Shown piece by piece: positions 24,098 through 30,397 of a DNA stretch of 30,758 nt. How positions within the stretch are numbered: position 1 is the first letter of the stretch; every line of letters starts with the position of its first letter. The notes beneath the pieces were generated by a model, which saw only the letters and a list, made by a program, of their open reading frames with translations, did not search any database and was not told the origin of the DNA. This stretch comes from DASVHS01 sp038244815. Lineage in GTDB: Bacteria; Acidobacteriota; Thermoanaerobaculia; Gp7-AA8. The DNA is taken from NCBI GenBank assembly GCA_038244815.1, contig JBBRTB010000038.1, positions 1 through 30,758 on the forward strand, written 5' to 3'. The translations under genes and the position numbers were made by a program.

Positions 24098-24103
24098 GAT
24101 AAT
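24098..24103 (+). promoter_or_regulatory. -10-like box of SulP transporter gene
   Basis: GATAAT (5 of 6 to TATAAT) ends 8 nt before the proposed TTG start at 24112. There is no SD. An ATG that overlaps the box (24102) is in the wrong frame. Confidence 0.4.
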
Positions 24104-24111
24104 GGTGCTCG

Positions 24112-25821
24112 TTGTTCATCCCGAAATCGATCGTCTGTCTGCGTGAGGGATACACGCGCGAGGCGTTGCTGCGCGACGTGATCTCCGGGGTTGTCGTCGG
24201 AGTGGTGGCGCTGCCGCTCGCTCTGGCCTTCGCCATCGCTTCGGGCGTGGCGCCGCAGCGCGGGATCTACACCGCCATCGTGGCCGGTTTCCTCATCTCC
24301 GCGCTCGGCGGCAGCCGCGTGCAGATCGGCGGACCGACCGGTGCGTTCGTTGTGATCGTGGCCGGCATCGTCGCGCAGTTCGGCTACGACGGGCTGGTGG
24401 TCTGCACGATCATGGCCGGCTTCATCCTGGTGATCCTCGGGCTGGCGCGGATGGGTGCGCTCATCAAGTTCATCCCGTATCCCGTGATCACCGGTTTCAC
24501 GTCCGGGATCGCCGTGATCATCTTTTCCGGCCAGATCAAGGATCTTCTGGGTCTGCGGATGGGGACGGTGCCGGCGGACTTCATGGACAAGTGGGTCGCC
24601 TACGCCGACCGCATCCGTACCGTGGAGCCGGCCACGATGGGGATCGCTGCGGGAAGCCTGCTCATTCTCGTGTTCTGGCCGCGCGTGTCACGGCTCGTTC
24701 CCAGTCCGTTCGTGGCCATGGTCGCGGCGACGATCGCCGTGCGCGTCTTTCATCTGCCGGTGGCGACGATCGGCTCGCGGTTCGGAGGGATTCCTTCGTC
24801 GCTGCCGATGCCACACTGGCCTTCGATTCCCTGGGGTCATCTGCGCGCCTTCATCTCGCCGTCGCTGACCGTGGCCCTCCTGGCCGCGATCGAGTCGCTG
24901 CTCTCGGCCGTGGTGGCGGACGGCATGATCGGCACGCGGCACAAATCGAACGTGGAGCTCGTGGCCCAGGGCGTGGCGAACATCGTCTCGCCGCTGTTCG
25001 GAGGGATTCCCGCCACGGGCGCGATCGCTCGCACGGCCACGAACATCCGTACCGGCGGCCGCACGCCGCTGTCCGGCATGGTCCACGCGGTCACTTTGCT
25101 GCTGATCCTCGTGCTCTTCGGCCGGTGGGCGGCCATGGTGCCGCTGGCGTCGCTGGCGGCCATCCTCGTCATCGTGTCGTACCACATGAGCGAGTGGCGC
25201 TCGTTCGCCGGTCTGCTCAAGGCTCCGCGCAGCGATCTCGTGGTCCTGCTGCTCACGTTCATCCTGACCGTGTTCGTCGATCTGACCGTGGCCGTGCAGG
25301 TGGGGATCGTGGCGGCGTCGCTTCTCTTCATGAGGCGCATGTCCGACATCACCAACGTGCAGGGCATCACCGACGAACTGCGCGACATCGATGCCGACGA
25401 TCCCGGCGAGATCACTCAGGTCCGCCGTCGCAAGCGCATTCTGGGCACGCGCGAGCTTCCCGGCGGAGTGGAGGTCTACGAGGTCAACGGTCCGTTCTTC
25501 TTCGGCGCGGCCGACAAGCTGCGCGACGTCCTGGGCGAGATCGACCGGCCGCCGCGCGTGTTCATCCTGCGCATGCGCCACGTCCCGGCTATCGACGCCA
25601 CCGGCCTGCACGCGCTGGAGCAGACCGCCATCAAGTGCCGCCACCAGGGGATCGAGCTCATTCTGTGCGAGGTGGGCGAGCAGCCCCTACGCACCATCAT
25701 CCGCGCCGGTAAGCTCGAGCTGTTCGGCGGTCCGGAGCACATGTCGAAGACGCTCGACGCCGCGCTCAACCACGCCGACGCCATCCTCGGCGGCCAGGAT
25801 GCCGCTCGCCCCCGCCGGTGA
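24112..25821 (+). CDS. SulP family anion transporter with STAS domain
   Basis: 569-aa SLC26/SulP-type transporter. The membrane domain has about 10-14 helices (residues about 20-420), with the SulP signature GVVVGVVALPLALAFAIASGVAPQRGIYTAIVAGF near the start and GGIPATGAIARTATNIRTGGRTPLSGMVHA in the middle. The cytoplasmic STAS domain (about 435-555) includes VYEVNGPFFFGAADKL and VPAIDATGLHALEQ. Substrate may be sulfate, bicarbonate or another anion; no carbonic anhydrase or sulfur gene is adjacent to decide. The TTG at 24112 is the first in-frame start after a -10-like box. It ends 1 bp from the convergent V4R-like gene. Confidence 0.92.
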   Translation: MFIPKSIVCLREGYTREALLRDVISGVVVGVVALPLALAFAIASGVAPQRGIYTAIVAGFLISALGGSRVQIGGPTGAFVVIVAGIVAQFGYDGLVVCTIMAGFILVILGLARMGALIKFIPYPVITGFTSGIAVIIFSGQIKDLLGLRMGTVPADFMDKWVAYADRIRTVEPATMGIAAGSLLILVFWPRVSRLVPSPFVAMVAATIAVRVFHLPVATIGSRFGGIPSSLPMPHWPSIPWGHLRAFISPSLTVALLAAIESLLSAVVADGMIGTRHKSNVELVAQGVANIVSPLFGGIPATGAIARTATNIRTGGRTPLSGMVHAVTLLLILVLFGRWAAMVPLASLAAILVIVSYHMSEWRSFAGLLKAPRSDLVVLLLTFILTVFVDLTVAVQVGIVAASLLFMRRMSDITNVQGITDELRDIDADDPGEITQVRRRKRILGTRELPGGVEVYEVNGPFFFGAADKLRDVLGEIDRPPRVFILRMRHVPAIDATGLHALEQTAIKCRHQGIELILCEVGEQPLRTIIRAGKLELFGGPEHMSKTLDAALNHADAILGGQDAARPRR

Positions 25822-25822
25822 A

Positions 25823-26404
25823 TCACGACCAGCGCATTACGAACGTGCAGCTCTCATCGCCCGCGCACTGGCACTGGCTCTCGCTGACGATGACGTTGCG
25901 CCCTCTGTGGATGCGCAGCGTTTCCTCGTAGTAGCCGATGGCGCTCGCACAATAGGCGGGGCTGAAACACGTGTAGTGGCGATGGATCATGCGGCCGCCG
26001 AAATCGCCTGTCCGCTCGTACTCGACGGTGCCGAAATCCTGAAACTGCGCGTGCAATGCCGCCGAGCGCCGGAAGAACTCGTGGATGTCCTCGCGCTTGA
26101 AGAGCCGGTAGGTCGTGTCGAGATTGATGCGCGCGGAGAACCGTCCCAGATCCTTGAGGACGTTGTTGCCGTAATGCTGGGCGATGGCTCGATCGAGCGC
26201 GATGACCGACTCGAACGAGCACCACGACGATGGCAGCGCGGAGAGAATCTCGGTCGACAGCTGCTGGGGAAGAGAGTGGACGAGGCGATAGGCAGCCTCA
26301 TCGCTGTGAGTCCGGTGCAGCCAGTCGAGATGGGCGCGGATCATTCCGCCCTTCACGCGGCCGCCGGTGAGCACTTCGTGCAGGTTGGCTGTTCGGCTGT
26401 CCAT
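25823..26404 (-). CDS. V4R/DUF2378-like heme or ligand-sensor protein
   Basis: 193-aa soluble protein. A helical N-terminal half (SALPSSWCSFESVIALDRAIAQHYG) leads to a C-terminal alpha/beta domain with a Cys-rich end (ESQCQCAGDESCTFVMRW), which resembles the TIGR02265/DUF2378 and V4R/heme-NO-binding-like families that often act as small-molecule sensors. Clustered cysteines near C-terminal residues 178-186 could bind metal. No output domain is fused. TTTAAT (26415-26410) ends 5 nt before the ATG, which suggests a leaderless mRNA. Its stop is 1 bp from the stop of the convergent SulP gene. Function is unproven. Confidence 0.7.
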   Translation of the reverse strand: MDSRTANLHEVLTGGRVKGGMIRAHLDWLHRTHSDEAAYRLVHSLPQQLSTEILSALPSSWCSFESVIALDRAIAQHYGNNVLKDLGRFSARINLDTTYRLFKREDIHEFFRRSAALHAQFQDFGTVEYERTGDFGGRMIHRHYTCFSPAYCASAIGYYEETLRIHRGRNVIVSESQCQCAGDESCTFVMRWS

Positions 26405-26409
26405 ACATA

Positions 26410-26415
26410 ATTAAA
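26410..26415 (-). promoter_or_regulatory. -10-like box of V4R-like gene
   Basis: TTTAAT on the minus strand (5 of 6) ends 5 nt before the ATG at 26404, within a 20-bp gap after the EamA gene. No SD is visible. Confidence 0.4.
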
Positions 26416-26424
26416 CCACGTTCG

Positions 26425-27354
26425 TCACGCCTCCGGCACGACTTCGTCTGCCGCCACTCCGGGCTTGCCGAGCGAAGTCACGTACGTCACGCCCACGACG
26501 CCGGCGATGGTCAAGAGCGCTCCGGAGGCCGACATCGCTGTGATCCTCTCTCCCAGAAACAGAGTGCCGAGGACCATGGCCACGAGGACGGCGACCTGGG
26601 AGATGACGCCGACGGTCATGGCGTCGACCCAGCGCAGCGTGAACGTCAGCGCGAGCTGCGCGCCGATCGCCAGCAGCGACGTCGCCGCCAGCGACCACAG
26701 CTCGCTTCCCCGCGGCATCTTCCACGTGTACAAACCGAGCGGCGACGTGGTGATCAGGCCGAGCAGACAGAACGAGCCGTAGACGGCCCAGGAGTTTTCC
26801 GTCCGCCGCGCCGCACGCATGGCCGTGATGGCGACGCCCGATGCCACGGCGGACATCGCGCCGACGAGCTCCCATTTCCCGAACCCGAGAAAGTCGCCGG
26901 GAGCGGCGTGGGCGCGGACGACCAGGTAGACGCCGGCGAGCGCCACCGGCATGGGGATGAGCACCCGCGCGCTGATCCGCTCGCCGATGAAGAGGATGGA
27001 AAAGAGACCGCTCCAGACCGGAGCGGTGTAATTGAGCAGCGTGGCCACGCCCACGCTGGTGTGCTCGATGGCCAGAAAGTACAAGAGCACCGCTACGCCG
27101 CCGAAGAATCCGCGGTAGAGCAGCAGGTCCACGCGCTCGAAGCGCATCGCCGCCCGCCGCCATCGCGCCACCAGCAGCACCGGCAACAGCCCGACGCCGA
27201 AGCGCACCATGGCCACTTCCGGCCCGGAGATCCGCTCCGAGGCGATCTTGGCGGCGAAGGCCATGCAGCCGAACATGGTCGCGGAGGCGACCATCGTCAG
27301 CAGCGCCCGGCGGGTGGCGCGGCGGTCGATCGTTTTTGCTATCGTCTGCGCCAC
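26425..27354 (-). CDS. EamA (DMT superfamily) transporter
   Basis: About 309-aa polytopic membrane protein with two EamA repeats and about ten transmembrane helices. Motifs include GPEVAMVRFGVGLLPVLL and RGFFGGVAVLLYFLAIEHTSVGVATLLNYTAPVWSGLFSILF in the first repeat and LLTIAGVVGVTY at the end. It is likely an exporter of small metabolites; the substrate is unknown. The GTG at 27354 is preferred because TATCTT (27370-27365) ends 10 nt before it. The longer frame from 27429 would overlap the divergent GNAT gene, and an ATG at 27294 would cut into the first helix. Confidence 0.87.
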   Translation of the reverse strand: MAQTIAKTIDRRATRRALLTMVASATMFGCMAFAAKIASERISGPEVAMVRFGVGLLPVLLVARWRRAAMRFERVDLLLYRGFFGGVAVLLYFLAIEHTSVGVATLLNYTAPVWSGLFSILFIGERISARVLIPMPVALAGVYLVVRAHAAPGDFLGFGKWELVGAMSAVASGVAITAMRAARRTENSWAVYGSFCLLGLITTSPLGLYTWKMPRGSELWSLAATSLLAIGAQLALTFTLRWVDAMTVGVISQVAVLVAMVLGTLFLGERITAMSASGALLTIAGVVGVTYVTSLGKPGVAADEVVPEA

Positions 27355-27364
27355 CGCGCGCGCG

Positions 27365-27370
27365 AAGATA
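27365..27370 (-). promoter_or_regulatory. -10-like box of EamA gene
   Basis: TATCTT on the minus strand (4 of 6) ends 10 nt before the proposed GTG start at 27354. The same hexamer is used at the M23 gene. The gap to the divergent GNAT ATG is 53 bp. Confidence 0.3.
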
Positions 27371-27385
27371 GCACGCGGGAAAAGG

Positions 27386-27405
27386 AGGCCTCGGGCCCGA
27401 GGCCT
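27386..27405. repeat. 20-bp perfect palindrome between SD and ATG of GNAT gene
   Basis: The palindrome's half-site is AGGCCTCGGG. It overlaps the end of the SD (AAAGGAGG, 27381-27388) and ends 2 nt before the ATG at 27408. SD-to-ATG spacing is thus about 19 nt, unless a hairpin shortens it. The word GGCCCGAGGCCT is shared with the 48-bp tandem array at 30398-30758. Confidence 0.7.
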
Positions 27406-27407
27406 GA

Positions 27408-27863
27408 ATGATCCATTACCGCGACGCACGAGCGGCCGACGCAGCGGCCATCATCGACTTCCAGATCGCCATGGCGCGGGAGACGGAGGACTTCGCGCTC
27501 GATCGTGCGGTCTGCACGGCCGGCGTGAACGCCGTCTTCGCCGATCCTTCACTCGGCCGCTACTTCGTGGCGGAGGATGGCTCGGCGCTCGTGGCATCGT
27601 TGATGATCACCCCGGAGTGGAGCGACTGGCGCAACGGCGTGGTCTGGTGGATCCAGAGCGTCTACGTCGTGCCGGCGGCGCGGCGGCGCGGCGTGTACGC
27701 CGGACTGTACGAGCACGTGAAGCGCAACGCCACCAGCGATGGGCACGTCCGAGGCATCCGCCTTTACGTCGATCGCCGGAACACGTCCGCGCAGGAGGTC
27801 TATCGGCGGCTGGGGATGAACGGCGAGCATTATCAGGTGTTCGAGTGGATGAAAGAAGGATAA
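27408..27863 (+). CDS. GNAT family N-acetyltransferase
   Basis: 151-aa GCN5-related acetyltransferase. The N-terminal strand-helix unit MIHYRDARAADAAAIIDFQ is typical. The acetyl-CoA motif A is VYVVPAARRRGVYAGLYEHV (about residues 84-103; the RRRGVY segment fits RxxGxG/A only loosely). IRLYVDRRNTSAQEVYRRLGM near the end is the usual motif B. The acceptor may be a small amine, amino acid or protein N-terminus. It lies 64 bp upstream of the selenoprotein peroxiredoxin, on the same strand. Confidence 0.88.
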   Translation: MIHYRDARAADAAAIIDFQIAMARETEDFALDRAVCTAGVNAVFADPSLGRYFVAEDGSALVASLMITPEWSDWRNGVVWWIQSVYVVPAARRRGVYAGLYEHVKRNATSDGHVRGIRLYVDRRNTSAQEVYRRLGMNGEHYQVFEWMKEG

Positions 27864-27911
27864 TGGCCGCGTGTCCTTCGCCGGTGCTCTTCGCTTCGTC
27901 GTGAAATCCGT

Positions 27912-27917
27912 GATAAG
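27912..27917 (+). promoter_or_regulatory. -10-like box of selenoprotein peroxiredoxin gene
   Basis: GATAAG (4 of 6) ends 10 nt before the ATG at 27928. No SD is visible in this interval. It fits the leaderless pattern of the window but is a weak match by itself. Confidence 0.3.
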
Positions 27918-27927
27918 CAAACCTCGC

Positions 27928-28371
27928 ATGCTCGAGCCCGGTGATCCCGCTCCCGATTTCGACAAGACCGATCAGGCCGGGCGTCCGGTGCGCCTGCACG
28001 ATCTGCGCGGTCACAAGGTCGTTCTCTGGTTCTATCCGAAGGCCGACACCAGCGGTTGAATGTCGCAAGGTTCCGGGTTCCGGGACCTCGCCGATGATTA
28101 CGAGGAGAAGAACGCCAGAGTCGTCGGCGTCAGCTTCGACACGCCGGCCGAGAACGCCGCGTTCGCAAAGAAGAACCACTTCCCGTTCCCGCTGATCTCG
28201 GACACCGATCGCACCATCGGCATCGCTTACGGCGCCGCCGACAGTCCGAAGGACGAGTACGCGCGCCGCATCGCCTATGTCATCGACGAGAACGGCGTGA
28301 TCGCACAGGCGCACCCGAAAGTGGATGCGAAGAATTATCCTCGCCAGCAGCTGGAGCAATTGGGAAACTGA
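27928..28371 (+). CDS. selenocysteine-containing peroxiredoxin (Bcp/PrxQ type), UGA-decoded
   Basis: A single 147-aa peroxiredoxin interrupted by in-frame TGA at 28057-28059 (codon 44). Before it: GDPAPDFDKTDQ and HKVVLWFYPKADTSG. After it: MSQGSGFRDLADDYEE, RVVGVSFDT, FPLISDTDRTIGIAYG and RIAYVIDENGVI. In Bcp proteins this active site reads YPKAxTPGCTxxACxxRD, so the TGA falls exactly on the peroxidatic Cys and is best read as selenocysteine (U44). The resolving-Cys position is Ser49, and the chain has no cysteine. It would reduce hydroperoxides as a one-Sec enzyme. The SECIS-like hairpin at 28061-28096 supports recoding. The alternative is a nonsense mutation or sequence error (TGC/TGT to TGA), but the downstream half is fully conserved and in frame. 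ATG 27928 fits the family start. Confidence 0.85.
28061..28096 (+). promoter_or_regulatory. candidate bacterial SECIS hairpin
   Basis: Just after the UGA, 28069-28075 (GGTTCCG) pairs with 28081-28087 (CGGGACC), 7 bp including one G-U. The apical loop is GGTTC (28076-28080). A lower stem 28061-28065/28092-28096 (5 bp, two G-U) is separated by a small internal loop. Sixteen nt lie between UGA and the loop, and the loop begins GG, as bacterial SECIS elements require for SelB binding. Confidence 0.65.
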
Positions 28372-28431
28372 GAAAGTGGAGAGGCAGTTGTAACAAGCCG
28401 CTCCGCAACTATTTCCTCTCCGGCACGAATA

Positions 28432-28459
28432 AACCTCCAGCAACCCTTCGCTGGAGGTT
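28432..28459 (+). promoter_or_regulatory. SD-sequestering hairpin before efflux adaptor gene
   Basis: AACCTCCAGC (28432-28441) and GCTGGAGGTT (28450-28459) form a perfect 10-bp stem with an 8-nt loop. The SD GGAGG (28453-28457) lies wholly within the right arm, and the ATG follows at 28462. The left arm is effectively an anti-SD, so translation should be blocked when the stem forms. Confidence 0.6.
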
Positions 28460-28461
28460 CC

Positions 28462-29676
28462 ATGAGCTCACCCAAACGGAAGCGGAAAGTCGCGATCTTC
28501 TCGTTGATCGGCCTGGCCGTGGCCGTGCTCGTCGTGTTCGGCGCGCTGAAAGCGCGAGGCGGCGACAAGAAAGACGCGCAGTCACCGGTCAAGACCTCCA
28601 AATCCGAGATCGCCGACATCCAGGTCAAGGTGACCGAGGTGGGGACGGTGGAACCGGAAGTGAAAGTCGACGTGAAGTCGGCCATCTCCGGAAAGATCGT
28701 CGACATCTTCCATCGTGACGGCGATGTCGTGCGCAAGGGCGAAGTGCTCGCGCGCGTCGAGCCGGACCTCAATCAGGCCCAGTCGCTCGCCGATACGAAG
28801 AACTCGCGCTCGGCGGCGCAGATCCGCTACGAGCAGGCCAGGAAGAACTTCGAATCCGACCACAAGCTGTTTCTCGAGGGTCTGCTGGCCACCAGGGACA
28901 ATCGCGACAGCGAGAGCGAATACCTCTCGGCGAAGCAGGAGTACGAGAAGACGCAGGAGAAATACAACCTCGTCGAGAAGAGCGGCATCCCCATCAACCA
29001 GTCGCCGGCGCAGTTCAAGGGATCGAACATCGTCGCGCCGATGAACGGCGTCGTGCTGACCAAGAACATCGAGATCGGCGAGTCGATCACCTCGGGCGTC
29101 TCCTCGTTCAACGCCGGCACGGTCGTCTTCACGGTCGCCGACGTCTCCAAGATGATCGTCAAGGCCGGCGTGAACGAAGTGGACATCGGCAAGATCCGCG
29201 TGGGCATGCCCGTCAAGGTCACGCTCGACGCCTATCCGAAAGTGAAGTTCCAGGGCCGCATCGACCGTATCGCCCCGGCCGTGCGCGTCGACGACAAGGT
29301 GCGCGTGTTCGACGTCGAGATCCGTCTCGACGCGCAGGGCCGCGAGCTTCGCTCCGGCATGACCGCGAACATCGAGGTGTCGGGCCAGCGCAAGGACAAG
29401 GTGCTCACCGTGCCGGTGGAGTCGGTGTTCCAGCGCGACGACAGCGAGATCGTCTTCGTCAGGAAGCCGTTCGACCCGAAGGCGAAGCCGGCCAAAAAGG
29501 AAGCGAAGAACGACAAGGACGCCTGGAAAAAGTACTTCGAGCGCCGCACGGTCACGACCGGCCTGGCCGACAACTCGCGCGTGGAGATCCTCTCCGGCGT
29601 CAAGGCGGGGGAAGAGGTCGCGCTCGAGGATCCGACGCTTCCTGCCGACAAGAAGAGCGACGACAACGACGACTGA
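28462..29676 (+). CDS. periplasmic adaptor (membrane fusion) protein of MacA/HlyD type
   Basis: 404-aa membrane fusion protein. A cytoplasmic basic N-terminus and a single transmembrane helix (about residues 10-27, AIFSLIGLAVAVLVVFGAL) come first. The split lipoyl domain (VDVKSAISGKIVDIFHRDGDVVRKGEVLARVEP and NIVAPMNGVVLTKNIEIGESI) flanks an alpha-helical hairpin (about 110-180). A beta-barrel (VSKMIVKAGVNEVDIGKIRVGMPVKVTLDAYP) and a membrane-proximal domain follow, with a Lys/Asp-rich insertion (about 335-355). It links an inner-membrane exporter to the outer membrane. The ABC ATPase ATG is 1 bp after its stop, so a MacAB-like ABC exporter is more likely than an RND pump. Confidence 0.9.
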   Translation: MSSPKRKRKVAIFSLIGLAVAVLVVFGALKARGGDKKDAQSPVKTSKSEIADIQVKVTEVGTVEPEVKVDVKSAISGKIVDIFHRDGDVVRKGEVLARVEPDLNQAQSLADTKNSRSAAQIRYEQARKNFESDHKLFLEGLLATRDNRDSESEYLSAKQEYEKTQEKYNLVEKSGIPINQSPAQFKGSNIVAPMNGVVLTKNIEIGESITSGVSSFNAGTVVFTVADVSKMIVKAGVNEVDIGKIRVGMPVKVTLDAYPKVKFQGRIDRIAPAVRVDDKVRVFDVEIRLDAQGRELRSGMTANIEVSGQRKDKVLTVPVESVFQRDDSEIVFVRKPFDPKAKPAKKEAKNDKDAWKKYFERRTVTTGLADNSRVEILSGVKAGEEVALEDPTLPADKKSDDNDD

Positions 29677-29677
29677 T

Positions 29678-30397
29678 ATGAGCGCACTTCCTGAATACGA
29701 AAGCGAATCCGCGCGGGCGCTGATCCACCTCCAGGGCGTCACCAAGGTCTACGACGCCGGCGAGAACGCCGTGCAGGCGCTGCGCGGTGTCGACGTGGAG
29801 ATCGGCCGCGGCCAGTTCGTCTCCATCATCGGACCGTCCGGCTCCGGCAAGTCGACGCTCATGCACATCCTCGGCTGCCTCGATTCGCCGAGTGAGGGCC
29901 AGTACTGGCTCGACGGCGAGGATGTGGCCGCGCTGTCCGCGCGCCAGCTCGCCCGCATCCGCAACCAGAAACTCGGCTTCGTCTTCCAGACCTTCAACCT
30001 CCTGCCGCGCGCGACAGTGTGGAAGAACGTCGAGCTGCCGCTGCTCTACGCCGGAATCGGCACCGAGGTCCGCCGCGAACGCGCCATGGAGGCGCTGCAG
30101 CGCGTCGGCCTCGACCATCGCGCAAAGCACCGCCCGAACGAGCTCTCCGGCGGCCAGCGCCAGCGCGTGGCCATCGCCCGCGCCCTCGTCAACGATCCGT
30201 CGCTCGTCCTCGCCGACGAGCCGACCGGGAACCTCGACACGAAAACCGGAGGAGAGATCATCGACATCTTCGAGTCCCTCGCCGCCAACGACCAGACCAT
30301 CGTGCTGGTCACCCACGATCCCGTGATCGCCGCCCGCACGCAGCGCCGCATCACCATCGTCGACGGCTTGATCGTCCACGGAGACACCATTGACTAG
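29678..30397 (+). CDS. ABC transporter ATP-binding protein (MacB/LolD-type)
   Basis: 239-aa ATPase with all motifs: Walker A GPSGSGKST (residues 53-61), Q-loop in VFQTFNLLPRATVWKNVELPLLYAG, signature LSGGQRQRV (from residue 156), Walker B LVLADEPTGNLD, and H-loop in VLVTHDP. The TFNLLP and PTGNLDTKTGGEI wording is typical of the MacB/LolD/FtsE group that pairs with MacB-fold permeases. It is translationally linked to the adaptor gene (1-bp gap). The permease gene is not in the window and presumably lies beyond the tandem array at the right edge. Confidence 0.93.
   Translation: MSALPEYESESARALIHLQGVTKVYDAGENAVQALRGVDVEIGRGQFVSIIGPSGSGKSTLMHILGCLDSPSEGQYWLDGEDVAALSARQLARIRNQKLGFVFQTFNLLPRATVWKNVELPLLYAGIGTEVRRERAMEALQRVGLDHRAKHRPNELSGGQRQRVAIARALVNDPSLVLADEPTGNLDTKTGGEIIDIFESLAANDQTIVLVTHDPVIAARTQRRITIVDGLIVHGDTID

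Noticed and set aside
28057..28059. Simple nonsense mutation splitting the peroxiredoxin
   Set aside because: The TGA falls precisely on the catalytic Cys codon, the frame and conservation continue to the normal end, and a SECIS-like hairpin follows. It cannot be fully excluded without selABCD.
28582..29745. 387-aa minus-strand ORF
   Set aside because: It is the shadow of the periplasmic adaptor gene; its low-complexity Val/Leu/Asp/Arg composition is typical of antisense reading.
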